Shown here one piece after another: positions 17,454 through 25,388 of a stretch of 64,000 nucleotides of DNA. The stretch is taken from the NCBI RefSeq assembly GCF_044901685.1, contig NZ_JBJDPS010000025.1, forward strand, positions 1 to 64,000, written 5' to 3'. How positions within the stretch are numbered: position 1 is the stretch's first letter; each line of letters starts with the position of its first letter. The position numbers and the translations under genes are program-made. The notes beneath the pieces were generated by a model. That model was not told where the DNA came from and did no database searches. It saw only the letters and a list, made by a program, of their open reading frames with translations. This DNA comes from Micromonospora_G sp044901685. GTDB lineage: Bacteria; Actinomycetota; Actinomycetes; Mycobacteriales; Micromonosporaceae.

Positions 17454-17519
17454 GCCGACCGGCTGGGGTCCGTCCCCGGTCGCCCGGCGTGGTGTTCGCC
17501 CGGGTCGACCGAGGCAAGG

Positions 17520-18605
17520 TCACCCGAGCAGGGTGACCGCGTGCCGGCCGGCGGCCGCCGCGGCGAGGAAGTAGGCGTGGTCGGCGTCGAGTCCGCGTCC
17601 CATCGTGGAGAGCGGGGCCGGCCCGGACCGCAGCGCGGCGTCGAGCCCGTCGACCGGGACCCGGACGATCCGGTGCCGCCGCGACAGCGGTTCCAGTGCG
17701 GCCTCCACCGCCTCGGCCAGCGCCGGCTCCAGCCCGCCCGGCACCACCAGGTCCGCGCCGGTGAGTGCGACCCGCCCGTACGCGGTGAGGCTGTGGTGGG
17801 AGACGCCGTAGTGCCGTACCCGTGGGTCTGCCCCGGAGATCCGCAGCGAGCCGATCGGTCGCCCGCCCAGCGTGGTCACCGCGTTGACCGCCTCGCCGAC
17901 CGCGACCCCGGAGAAACCCCACCGGGTCCCGGTGCCCAGGTTGCCCGGACCCTGGGCGACGACGGCGATCTCCGCGTCCAGCGCGTGTCGGGCCGCGAGC
18001 AGTCCGGCGTGCAGGTTGGTGGCCTCCAGGTCGCCCCCGAACGCCTGCCCGACCGTCACCGTTCCCGCCAACTCGTCGCCGAGCGCGGCCAGGGTGCGGG
18101 AGAACCAGGCGGGCAGCGCGCCGCCGTCGGTCATCAGGTAGGCGATCCGGGCCCGGGGAGCGTCGGCGCGGATGCCCGCGACGATCGCCGGGAGCGCTGA
18201 GTGCAGGTCCGCGGTGACCACCGGCAGGTTGTCGACGTCGTCGGCGTCGGCGAGCCGGTCCCGGTACGGTGACGCCTCCTCGTCGGCACCGAGCAGGATC
18301 GGTTGCAGCGGGGTGTAGCGCGCCTTGACCAGGTGGCCGCCGTCACGCGTGTCGCTGGCCTCCGGTGGGTCGGCCGGCAGCCGGTCGGGGAGCGCGACCA
18401 CGTGGGCGTAGCCGCCGGTGCCGAGCCCCATCAGCAGTGCTCCCACGTTGAGCAGCACCCGGTCGCCCGGCTCCGGGGTGCCGACCAGCGCGGGGTAGGC
18501 CAGCGCCCGGATCGACGACCCGTCGGGGAGCGTCACCTCCAACTCGACCGCGCCGCGCCACTGCCGTCGTACCGCCGTCACCGTGCCGGACCGCCATCGC
18601 ACCAT
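17520..18605 (-). CDS. DUF3866 family protein
   Basis: A 361-aa protein matching the actinobacterial DUF3866 family, with the start MVRWRSGTVTAV, the segment NVGALLMGLGTGGYAHVVA and HLVKARYTPLQP. Function is unknown. It looks cytosolic: an N-terminal beta-rich domain (1-105) and a C-terminal alpha/beta domain. ATG 18605 is chosen because TACCGT lies exactly 7 bases upstream; GTG 18614 would overlap the -10 box. Confidence 0.88.
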   Translation of the reverse strand: MVRWRSGTVTAVRRQWRGAVELEVTLPDGSSIRALAYPALVGTPEPGDRVLLNVGALLMGLGTGGYAHVVALPDRLPADPPEASDTRDGGHLVKARYTPLQPILLGADEEASPYRDRLADADDVDNLPVVTADLHSALPAIVAGIRADAPRARIAYLMTDGGALPAWFSRTLAALGDELAGTVTVGQAFGGDLEATNLHAGLLAARHALDAEIAVVAQGPGNLGTGTRWGFSGVAVGEAVNAVTTLGGRPIGSLRISGADPRVRHYGVSHHSLTAYGRVALTGADLVVPGGLEPALAEAVEAALEPLSRRHRIVRVPVDGLDAALRSGPAPLSTMGRGLDADHAYFLAAAAAGRHAVTLLG

Positions 18606-18612
18606 GCCCGGC

Positions 18613-18618
18613 ACGGTA
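18613..18618 (-). promoter_or_regulatory. -10 box of leaderless promoter for the DUF3866 gene
   Basis: TACCGT on the minus strand, 7 bases before ATG 18605. Confidence 0.5.
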
Positions 18619-18660
18619 GCCGCACCGCCGGACGGTGGAGGGGCGGGGGCGGCGGGTCGG

Positions 18661-19644
18661 TCAGTCCGGTTCGGCGTTCGGGTTGTCGGGGGCGCGTGAA
18701 CCGGTCGGGTTGTCGGGGGCGCGTGAACCGGTCGGGTCGAGAAAGACGAACCGTACCGCCGGGTTGCGGGCGATCAGTCGCCGCTCGGCCTCGTCGGCGG
18801 CGGCCTCGATGGTGGCGCCGGTGGCGTCGTCCGCGAAATCGATCTTCGCGGCGACCAGGATCTCGTCCGGGCCGAGTTGCAGGGTCAGCAGCGTGTCGAT
18901 CCGTTGCACCGTGGGCACCCTGACGAGTTCGTCGTAGATCTCCGCCCGGGTCGCCGGTCCGGCGGCCCGGCCGAGCAGCAGGGAGAGGTTGCTGCGGGCC
19001 AGGGTCACGGCCACCACCAGGAGCAGTACGCCGATCATGATCGACGCGAGTCCGTCCCAGAACGGGCTGCCGGTGAGCTGGGACAGGCCCACCCCGGCGG
19101 CGGCCAGTACCAGTCCGATCAGCGCCGCGCTGTCCTCGAAGAAGACCGCCTTCACGGTGGTGTCCGGGGTCCGGCGCACCACCTGGCCGAGGCTGACCGA
19201 GAAGCGCCGGGCCCGGCCCTGGATCTGCCGGGTCGCCCGGATCAGCGACACCGACTCGGCCACGAACGAGATCACCAGGACCAGGTACGCGATCAGGTTG
19301 TCGTCCTGGCGCTGGTCGGTCTGGATCGCGTGCACGCCCTGGGTGACCGAGAAGATGCCACCGCCGACGAAGGTGAAGACCGCGGCCAGGAAAGCCCAGA
19401 CGTAACTCTCCCGACCATGGCCGAACGGCCGCTCCTCGTCGGCCGGACGGGCACCCCGGCGCAGGGCGACAAAGAGCAGCACCTCGGTGGTGGTGTCGGC
19501 GAACGAGTGGGCGGCCTCGGAGAGCACCGCGGCGGAGCCGCTGAGCAGGCCCGCCAGCACCTTGGCGGCGGCGATCGTCAGGTTGGCCGCACCGGCGATG
19601 ACAACGGTGCCGACGCTCTGTGCCCCCTCCGGCGATCTCGCCAT
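18661..19644 (-). CDS. Cation diffusion facilitator family transporter
   Basis: A 327-aa CDF-type divalent metal/proton antiporter. Six transmembrane segments span about 15-225. Metal-site residues are visible as HSFAD in TM2 (EAAHSFADTTTE) and the acidic FFEDSAALIG in TM5. The cytoplasmic beta-alpha-beta domain follows (about 230-300). The C-terminal tail contains a perfect 27-base tandem duplication encoding NPTGSRAPD twice. The metal is not predictable by eye. The start is leaderless-type (TAGGCT, 6 bases, ATG). It is divergent from pafB. Confidence 0.9.
   Translation of the reverse strand: MARSPEGAQSVGTVVIAGAANLTIAAAKVLAGLLSGSAAVLSEAAHSFADTTTEVLLFVALRRGARPADEERPFGHGRESYVWAFLAAVFTFVGGGIFSVTQGVHAIQTDQRQDDNLIAYLVLVISFVAESVSLIRATRQIQGRARRFSVSLGQVVRRTPDTTVKAVFFEDSAALIGLVLAAAGVGLSQLTGSPFWDGLASIMIGVLLLVVAVTLARSNLSLLLGRAAGPATRAEIYDELVRVPTVQRIDTLLTLQLGPDEILVAAKIDFADDATGATIEAAADEAERRLIARNPAVRFVFLDPTGSRAPDNPTGSRAPDNPNAEPD
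18680..18733 (-). repeat. Perfect 27-bp tandem duplication in the CDF gene 3' end
   Basis: The same 27 bases occur at 18680-18706 and 18707-18733 and keep the reading frame, duplicating nine residues of the disordered tail. The perfect identity suggests a recent event. Confidence 0.9.
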
Positions 19645-19650
19645 GGCGCC

Positions 19651-19656
19651 AGCCTA
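19651..19656 (-). promoter_or_regulatory. -10 box of leaderless promoter for the CDF transporter
   Basis: TAGGCT on the minus strand, 6 bases before ATG 19644. Confidence 0.5.
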
Positions 19657-19735
19657 GGTGCCCGGTGAGGACCGAACTGCCGGATTGGACCGCCGTGCCC
19701 CCCGTGTGGGTTCGTGTACGGCGCGCCAACACTGC

Positions 19736-19741
19736 TAGCGT
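19736..19741 (+). promoter_or_regulatory. -10 box of leaderless promoter for pafB
   Basis: TAGCGT is followed by 7 bases and GTG 19749, which fixes the pafB start within a longer frame. Confidence 0.5.
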
Positions 19742-19748
19742 CTTGCAC

Positions 19749-20747
19749 GTGTCGCGGAGCCGCACCGAGCGCCTGGTCAACCTGGTGATATGTCTGCTGT
19801 CCACGCGGCGGTTCCTGACCGCCGCGCAGATCGCCGCGACCGTGCCCGGTTACGAGCACGACCCGGACGACCCGCGCGACCACGAGGCGTTCCAGCGCAA
19901 GTTCGAGCGCGACAAGGCTGAGCTGCGCGAACTCGGGGTGCCGCTGGAGACCGGCACGGCGAGCGTCTTCGACACCGAGCCCGGCTACCGGATCGCGCAC
20001 CGGGAGTACGCGCTGCCCGAGATCCCGCTGGAACCGGACGAGGCCGCGGCGGTCGGGATCGCCGCCCGGCTCTGGCAGCACGCCGGTCTGGCCGCCGCCG
20101 CATCCTCCGGCCTGGCCAAGCTGCGTGCCGCCGGCATCGACGTCGACCCGCAGGCGACGCTCGGCCTGGAACCGGTGGTCACCGTCGATCCCGCCTTCGC
20201 GCCGCTCACCGCCGCCGCCCGGGACAAGCGGGCGGTCACCTTCGACTACCGGGTGCCGGACGAGGACGCGCCCACCACCCGGCGACTACAGCCGTGGGGC
20301 GTGGTCGGTTGGCGGGGCCGCTGGTACGTGGTCGGGCACGACCTCGACCGGGCCGCGACCCGGTGCTTCCGCCTCTCCCGGGTGGTCGGCACGGTCCGGC
20401 TGGTGGGCCGCCCGGGCGCCTACACGCCACCCGAGGGAGTCGACCTGATCAGCCACGTGGCCCGCTGGTCCGGCCCGGTCGAGCGGACCGGTCGGGCCAC
20501 CGTGCTGGTCCGACCCGGCCGCGCGGCGGGGCTGCGCCGCTGGGCCCGGGAGGTCACCGCCGGCCCCGACGGCGACCGGCTGGTGCTGCCGTACGCCGAC
20601 CCGGACGGGCTGGCCGGCACCCTCGTGGGCTACGGTCCGGACGTACGGGTGATCGATCCGCCCGAGGTGCGGGAGGCGGTCATCCAGCGACTCAAGGAGA
20701 TCGCCACCCGGCACGACGTGGTGGCCACCGCCGGGACGACCGGATGA
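19749..20747 (+). CDS. pafB: DNA-damage transcription factor subunit PafB (HTH-WYL)
   Basis: A 332-aa protein with an N-terminal winged helix-turn-helix (about 1-70, starting SRTERLVNLVICLLSTRRFLTA) and a WYL domain (about 145-240, with GVVGWRGRWYVVGHD). In mycobacteria PafB and PafC act together as the LexA/RecA-independent regulator of the DNA-damage response, probably sensing ssDNA through WYL. The name reflects the shared locus with pafA and does not mean pupylation activity. pafC follows after 22 bases. Confidence 0.95.
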   Translation: MSRSRTERLVNLVICLLSTRRFLTAAQIAATVPGYEHDPDDPRDHEAFQRKFERDKAELRELGVPLETGTASVFDTEPGYRIAHREYALPEIPLEPDEAAAVGIAARLWQHAGLAAAASSGLAKLRAAGIDVDPQATLGLEPVVTVDPAFAPLTAAARDKRAVTFDYRVPDEDAPTTRRLQPWGVVGWRGRWYVVGHDLDRAATRCFRLSRVVGTVRLVGRPGAYTPPEGVDLISHVARWSGPVERTGRATVLVRPGRAAGLRRWAREVTAGPDGDRLVLPYADPDGLAGTLVGYGPDVRVIDPPEVREAVIQRLKEIATRHDVVATAGTTG

Positions 20748-20769
20748 ACGCGCGTGACGAGGGGACGCC

Positions 20770-21750
20770 ATGAGTGGATCACGGGCCTCGGCCGACCGGC
20801 TGGCCCGGCTGCTCAACCTGGTGCCGTACCTGTTGGCACGGCCGGGGATCGAGCTGGCCGAGGCGGCCGGCGACCTCGGGGTCAGTGACCGGCAGCTCCG
20901 CGAGGACCTGGAACTGCTCTGGGTCTGCGGCCTGCCCGGTTACGGCCCCGGGGACCTGATCGACATGGCCTTCGACGGCGACCGGGTCACCATCACCTAC
21001 GACGCCGGCATCGACCGGCCGTTGCGGCTCACCCAGGACGAGGCGCTCGCCCTGGTGGTGGCGCTGCGGATGCTCGCCGAGACGCCCGGCATCGACAACC
21101 GCGACGCGATCGAGCGAGCCCTGGCAAAAATCGAGGACGCGACCGGGGATCTGGCCGACGCGCCGGTCGAGGTCCGGATACCGGGCGACTCCGACCAGGT
21201 CGAGGCGCTACAGGGGGCCGTCCGACGTGGTAAGGCGCTGCGCATCACCTACTACACGGCCGCGCGGGACGAGACCAGCGAGCGGACCATCGACCCGATC
21301 CGGGTGCTGATGGTCGGCGGCCGGGCCTACCTGGAGGCGTGGTGCCGGCGGGCCGAGGCGGTGCGGCTGTTCCGGGCCGACCGGATCGACGCGCAGACCG
21401 AGCTGGACGAGCCGGCGATGGCACCGCCGCAGGCCGCCCGCTCGTACGACCTCACCGCGGGGGTGTTCCAGCCCTCGCCGGACCTGCCGCTGGTCACCCT
21501 GCGGGTCGGTCGGGGCGGCCGGTGGATCACCGAGTACTACCCCTGTGAACGGGTCGAGCCGGGCGACGGTGAGCAGTGGCTCGTCTCGCTGCGGGTGAGC
21601 GACCTGAGGTGGGCCCGCCGTCTGGTGCTCGGGCTCGGGCCGGAGGTGACCGTGGTGTCCCCGCTCGAACTCGTCGAGGAGGTACGCGACCGGGCCACCG
21701 CGGCCCTGGACGCGTACGCCGTGCCGGCGCCGGTCCCGGTCGGGCACTAG
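20770..21750 (+). CDS. pafC: DNA-damage transcription factor subunit PafC (HTH-WYL)
   Basis: A 326-aa partner of PafB with the same layout: a winged helix-turn-helix (about 5-75, LARLLNLVPYLLARPGIELAEAA) and a WYL domain (about 150-215, RIDPIRVL-like TIDPIRVLMVGGRAYLEAWC), then the WYL C-terminal extension. The start has no strong Shine-Dalgarno sequence, and translation is probably coupled to pafB. Its stop codon TAG forms part of the -10 box of the next gene. Confidence 0.95.
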   Translation: MSGSRASADRLARLLNLVPYLLARPGIELAEAAGDLGVSDRQLREDLELLWVCGLPGYGPGDLIDMAFDGDRVTITYDAGIDRPLRLTQDEALALVVALRMLAETPGIDNRDAIERALAKIEDATGDLADAPVEVRIPGDSDQVEALQGAVRRGKALRITYYTAARDETSERTIDPIRVLMVGGRAYLEAWCRRAEAVRLFRADRIDAQTELDEPAMAPPQAARSYDLTAGVFQPSPDLPLVTLRVGRGGRWITEYYPCERVEPGDGEQWLVSLRVSDLRWARRLVLGLGPEVTVVSPLELVEEVRDRATAALDAYAVPAPVPVGH

Positions 21751-21753
21751 GCT
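21748..21753 (+). promoter_or_regulatory. -10 box overlapping the pafC stop codon
   Basis: TAGGCT, whose first three bases are the pafC stop, lies 7 bases before GTG 21761. It indicates an internal leaderless promoter for the small gene ahead of tatA. Confidence 0.5.
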
Positions 21754-21760
21754 GACCGCT

Positions 21761-22009
21761 GTGGTGACCTGGATCGTGCTCGCCGTGGTGCTGTTCGCGC
21801 TGGTCGTACTCGTGCTGGCGGTTCGGCCGGTGCTGACCCGGCTGCCCGCCCTGCACCGGGCCTCGGTGGCGCTGCTCCGCCGGCAGGACCAGGTGGAGGC
21901 GCTCGCCTCCCGGGCCGAGGCGACGCAGGAGCGACTACTGGTCCTGCAACGGCAGGCGGAAGTCGCGCAGCGGCGACTCACCCTGATAAAGGCAAAACAC
22001 GGGGAGTGA
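21761..22009 (+). CDS. Small membrane-anchored coiled-coil protein, unknown function
   Basis: An 82-aa protein with one N-terminal transmembrane helix (about 3-23) and a long amphipathic, probably coiled-coil helix (about 35-78). It lies between pafC and tatA. No named family is recognised. The layout loosely resembles TatB, but there is no Tat-type FG-P hinge, so I do not call it TatB. Confidence 0.7.
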   Translation: MVTWIVLAVVLFALVVLVLAVRPVLTRLPALHRASVALLRRQDQVEALASRAEATQERLLVLQRQAEVAQRRLTLIKAKHGE

Positions 22010-22030
22010 CCACCGGGCGCCGATATCTTC

Positions 22031-22050
22031 CAGGGAAACGGCGTTTCCTG
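22031..22050 (+). terminator. Hairpin before tatA
   Basis: CAGGGAAACG and GCGTTTCCTG are near-perfect complements (one bulged G) just after the small membrane gene. This could end upstream transcripts before tatA. The rest of 22010-22209 holds no gene. Confidence 0.4.
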
Positions 22051-22209
22051 CAGGAAGCGCCCGTGCAGCGGGTTGACGAGGCGTCGCAGTTGGTCAAGAC
22101 TTCACCGACTGGATGCAACTGGCAGCATCCCGGCGGGTGGCACGGGCTGGATACACACGTACGATAGGCCCCGACACTCGTAATCCACGAAGACCGACTG
22201 GAGCTTCCC

Positions 22210-22509
22210 ATGGGTGCCCTCAAGCCGTGGCACATCGCAGTACTCGTGGTCGTGCTGATCCTGCTCTTCGGCGCGAAGCGGCTCCCCGACGCGGCTCGCT
22301 CGCTCGGCCGTTCGCTGCGCATCATCAAGGCCGAGACCAAGAGCCTCGCCGACGATGACAAGGACCTGGCCGAGAAGGCCGACGCGCAGCACAGCCGGCA
22401 GCCGTACACGCCGGATCCGGTGATCCAGCCGAGCAGCGTGCACCAGCAGGGTTACCAGCCGCCCGCGCCGCCGGTCAACGACCCGGTGCAGCGCGTTCGC
22501 GACAACTGA
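22210..22509 (+). CDS. tatA: Twin-arginine translocase subunit TatA
   Basis: A 99-aa TatA/E. It has a short transmembrane helix (about 7-22, IAVLVVVLILLFG), then the FGAKRLP hinge, an amphipathic helix (about 25-45) and a polar Gln/Pro-rich tail. It assembles into the pore-like element of the Tat pathway, which exports folded proteins. ATG 22210 follows a GGAG ribosome site. tatC follows after 17 bases, and no tatB is present in the window. Confidence 0.95.
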   Translation: MGALKPWHIAVLVVVLILLFGAKRLPDAARSLGRSLRIIKAETKSLADDDKDLAEKADAQHSRQPYTPDPVIQPSSVHQQGYQPPAPPVNDPVQRVRDN

Positions 22510-22526
22510 CCCGGGGCCCGAGCACC

Positions 22527-23459
22527 GTGGCCTTCGCACTCCTGCGCAAGCGCGGTCCGAGCAACTTCGACCGCGCTTCGGACGGCTCGATGACGCTCAT
22601 CGAGCACATCCGCGAGCTGCGCAACCGGCTCTTCCGCGCGTCGATCGCGATCGTGCTCGGCTTCGGCGTCGGTTTCGCGATCGCCAAGCCGGTCCGCAAG
22701 GTGCTGCAACAGCCCTACTGCAACCTGCCGGGCTCGACCAAGAATGGCGAGTGCCAGTTCGTGCAGCTCGGCGTCGCCGACGTCTTCCTGCTCGACCTGA
22801 AGATCGCCCTCTGGGTCGGTCTGATCGTCGCCGGTCCGGTCTGGCTCTACCAGCTCTGGGCGTTCATCGCACCCGGCCTACACCGGCACGAGCGTAAGTA
22901 CGCCTACCTCTTCACCGTGATCGCCGCGCCGCTCTTCGCCGCCGGTGCGGTCCTCGCGTTCTTCGTGGTGCACAAGGGCCTGGAGTTCCTGATCGGCTTC
23001 TCCGGCGATGACATCAACACGACGCTGGAGATCACCCGCTACATCTCGTTCGTCACCAACCTGATCCTGCTCTTCGGGGTGGCGTTCGAGTTCCCACTGG
23101 TGATCCTCATGCTCAACTTCGTCGGGATCGCCAGCGCCCGGCGGCTGCTGAGCTGGTGGCGGGTTGTCATCTTCCTGTTCTTCGCCTTCTCCGCGGTCGT
23201 CACACCGACCCCGGACCCGTTCGGGATGACGGCGCTGGCCCTCTGTCTCTGCGTGCTCTACTTCGCCGCGGTCGGGGTCGCGTTCATCAACGACAAGCGG
23301 CGTGGACGGGGCAAAGAGGTCTACTCCGGGCTCGACGACGACGAGGTCTCCCCGTTGACGCACGAGCCGGAACCGGTCGAGGCCGGGGCACGGGTCGACG
23401 CGGTGGCACCGGTGGCGCCCGCGCAGCCGATCGACAGCCGCTACGACGACATGACCTGA
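22527..23459 (+). CDS. tatC: Twin-arginine translocase subunit TatC
   Basis: A 310-aa multi-pass membrane receptor of the Tat system. Six transmembrane helices lie between about 35 and 255. The signal-peptide-binding N-terminus MTLIEHIRELRNRL and the FVTNLILLFGVAFEFPLV segment are diagnostic. The acidic C-terminal tail (about 260-310) is longer than in E. coli, as in other actinobacteria. It starts at GTG 22527, co-transcribed with tatA. Confidence 0.96.
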   Translation: MAFALLRKRGPSNFDRASDGSMTLIEHIRELRNRLFRASIAIVLGFGVGFAIAKPVRKVLQQPYCNLPGSTKNGECQFVQLGVADVFLLDLKIALWVGLIVAGPVWLYQLWAFIAPGLHRHERKYAYLFTVIAAPLFAAGAVLAFFVVHKGLEFLIGFSGDDINTTLEITRYISFVTNLILLFGVAFEFPLVILMLNFVGIASARRLLSWWRVVIFLFFAFSAVVTPTPDPFGMTALALCLCVLYFAAVGVAFINDKRRGRGKEVYSGLDDDEVSPLTHEPEPVEAGARVDAVAPVAPAQPIDSRYDDMT

Positions 23460-23490
23460 GTCGTCCGTTCGACCTGAACCTGACGTCACC

Positions 23491-23534
23491 ACCGCCCGGC
23501 GAACGAGGGATCGGCTTCCTCGGCGCCGGGCGGT
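23491..23534 (+). other. Inverted repeat between tatC and the diacylglycerol kinase-like gene
   Basis: ACCGCCCGGCG (23491-23501) and CGCCGGGCGGT (23524-23534) are perfect complements with a 22-base loop. The right arm ends inside the TACCGT -10 box (23534-23539) of the next gene. It could be the tatC terminator or an operator for the downstream promoter. Confidence 0.55.
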
Positions 23535-23539
23535 ACCGT
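23534..23539 (+). promoter_or_regulatory. -10 box of leaderless promoter for the diacylglycerol kinase-like gene
   Basis: TACCGT lies 7 bases before GTG 23547, which sets the start in preference to GTG 23538 that overlaps the box. Confidence 0.5.
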
Positions 23540-23546
23540 GCTCGCC

Positions 23547-24491
23547 GTGACCGTCCCCGATCGTCGCGACCCCACCGCCAACCACCCGCTCGGTGACGGC
23601 CCGGTGGCGGTGCTGGCCAATCCAACCGCCGGACGAGGAAGACGCGGGAACCTGACCCCCGCCGTACTGGAGCGGCTGGCGGCGGCCGGGCGGCCGGTGC
23701 GGCTGCTGGCGGCGGAGAGCGCCGGACAGGCCCAGGCGGCCTGCCACGAGGCGGTGGCGGAGGGCGCCGCCGCGCTGGTCGCGGTCGGCGGGGACGGCAC
23801 CGTGCACCTGGCACTCCAGGCGGTCGCCGGCACCCCGGTCGGGTTCGGACCGGTGCCCGTCGGCACCGGCAACGACTTCGCGGTGGAGACCGGCTTCCCG
23901 ACGGACCCGCTCACCGCCGCCGGGACGGTCGCGGACGCGTTGCGGGCCGGTCGGACCCGGGCGGTGGACCTGGCCCGGCTGACCGGCCCCGACGGGGTCT
24001 CCCGCTGGTACGGCGCGGTCCTCGGCGCCGGGTTCGACGCGATCGTCAACGAGCGGGCCAACCGGATGTGGTGGCCGCGCGGCCCACGCCGGTACGACCT
24101 GGCGATCCTGGTCGAGTTGGCCCGACTGCGTCCGCGTTCCTACAGGATGCTGCTGGACGGGGTCGAGCACCGCTTCGACGGGGTGCTGGTGGCGGTCGGC
24201 AACTGCGCCAGCTACGGCGGCGGCATGCGGATCTGCCCGGACGCGGACCCGACCGACGGGCTGCTCGACGTGGTGGTCGCCGGGGCGGTCGGCCGGGGCA
24301 CGCTGATGCGGATCAAGCCCCGGGTCTACCGGGGCAGCCACCTCGACCATCCGATGGTGCGCGGTTACCGGGCCCGGACGGTCGAACTCCACGCCGCCGA
24401 GGAGATCGTCGGCTACGCCGACGGCGAGCGGATCGGGCCGCTGCCGGTGACGGTGACCGCCGTACCGGGCGCGGTGCGCCTGCTGCGCTGA
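23547..24491 (+). CDS. Diacylglycerol/lipid kinase family protein
   Basis: A 314-aa DgkB/YegS-type lipid kinase. The nucleotide-binding signature GGDGT is at 81-85, followed by PVGTGNDFA (about 104-112), with ANPTAGRGRRG near the N-terminus. It phosphorylates diacylglycerol or a related lipid on the cytoplasmic face of the membrane. The exact lipid is not predictable. It sits between tatC and helY and is convergent with the HAD hydrolase gene. Confidence 0.9.
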   Translation: MTVPDRRDPTANHPLGDGPVAVLANPTAGRGRRGNLTPAVLERLAAAGRPVRLLAAESAGQAQAACHEAVAEGAAALVAVGGDGTVHLALQAVAGTPVGFGPVPVGTGNDFAVETGFPTDPLTAAGTVADALRAGRTRAVDLARLTGPDGVSRWYGAVLGAGFDAIVNERANRMWWPRGPRRYDLAILVELARLRPRSYRMLLDGVEHRFDGVLVAVGNCASYGGGMRICPDADPTDGLLDVVVAGAVGRGTLMRIKPRVYRGSHLDHPMVRGYRARTVELHAAEEIVGYADGERIGPLPVTVTAVPGAVRLLR

Positions 24492-24528
24492 GCGGCTACC
24501 CGGTGCGGCGGCGGGGTGCCGGTACCGT

Positions 24529-25302
24529 TCACCCGGCCCTGCCGAGCGCGAGGTCGAGGACCGCGCCGAGTCCGTTGGGTCGTCCGGCCTCGGCCGCCGG
24601 CAGCACCAGCGCGGCGCAGCCGGCCCGGACCGCGCCCGCGTCGGCCGGGCTGTCGCCGACCATCAGCGCCCGTTCCGGATCGACCCGCAGCGCCGCGCAG
24701 GCGCGCCGGAAGATGTCCGGGTCGGGCTTGCAGCGCCCCACCTCGTACGAGAGCACGTAGGCGTCGATCAGGTGGTCCAGCCCCCAGGCGGCGAAGAACG
24801 GCCGGATGTCGAAGCCGATGTTGCTGACCACCGCCACCGGCACCCCGGCCTCCCGGAGGCTGTGCAGGGCGCCGGGGGTGTCGGGGTAGGGCACCCAGCC
24901 CTCGGGGCGCAGCAGCCGCTCGTAGAGCGCCTCGGCGAGTCCTTCGACCCCGGTGTTCACCGTGCCCGCGAGCCCGGTGTACGCGGCGCGGTGGGCGTAC
25001 TCGTAGAGATCACGATTGGCCCACACCTCGGCCAGTTGCGGCGGGATCCGGTTCGGCAGCGGACCGCCCGCCCGCCCGGCGGTGATCAACCGGTCGGCGA
25101 GGATGGTGGCCCGACCCCGGTCCAGTGCGGTGCCGCACTCGGCCGCTCCGGCGATCACCCAGGAGACCGGATCCTCGACCTGGGCGAGCGTGCCGTGGAA
25201 GTCGAAGAGCACCGCCTCCACCGGCCGACGTGGTGGGGCCGTGATCGCGTGGGCGGGTCCGCTCGGCGTACGGGGCTTGGGCGGTTCGGCATGGTCCGGC
25301 AC
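24529..25302 (-). CDS. HAD-superfamily hydrolase with DFHGT motif
   Basis: A 257-aa HAD hydrolase, C1-cap type. Motif I is FDFHGT (Asp34, His36), so the usual second Asp of DxD is His. Motif II is VVSNIG, the motif III lysine lies in EVGRCKPDPDIF, and motif IV is MVGDSPADAGA. Replacement of the second Asp by His is unusual for phosphatases, where that residue is the general acid/base, and may shift chemistry or weaken activity. GTG 25302 is preferred since TAGGGT lies 7 bases upstream. It is divergent from helY. Confidence 0.87.
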   Translation of the reverse strand: MPDHAEPPKPRTPSGPAHAITAPPRRPVEAVLFDFHGTLAQVEDPVSWVIAGAAECGTALDRGRATILADRLITAGRAGGPLPNRIPPQLAEVWANRDLYEYAHRAAYTGLAGTVNTGVEGLAEALYERLLRPEGWVPYPDTPGALHSLREAGVPVAVVSNIGFDIRPFFAAWGLDHLIDAYVLSYEVGRCKPDPDIFRRACAALRVDPERALMVGDSPADAGAVRAGCAALVLPAAEAGRPNGLGAVLDLALGRAG

Positions 25303-25309
25303 GCCGTGC

Positions 25310-25315
25310 ACCCTA
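25310..25315 (-). promoter_or_regulatory. -10 box of leaderless promoter for the HAD hydrolase
   Basis: TAGGGT on the minus strand, 7 bases before GTG 25302. Confidence 0.45.
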
Positions 25316-25375
25316 CCGACCGGGTCCGACCCGTCTGCTCGACGGCCTCACCACATGAGTGTCGTCGGTACGCAT

Positions 25376-25381
25376 TAATCT
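25376..25381 (+). promoter_or_regulatory. -10 box of leaderless promoter for helY
   Basis: TAATCT is followed by 7 bases and ATG 25389. Confidence 0.55.
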
Positions 25382-25388
25382 TGACCGT

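Noticed and set aside
21761..22009. TatB in front of tatA
   Set aside because: It has a single helix plus coiled coil but lacks the Phe-Gly hinge and the Pro/Glu pattern of TatB.
22010..22209. Possible tRNA or small RNA between the 82-aa gene and tatA
   Set aside because: No cloverleaf, T-loop or CCA pattern could be found; only a short hairpin is visible.
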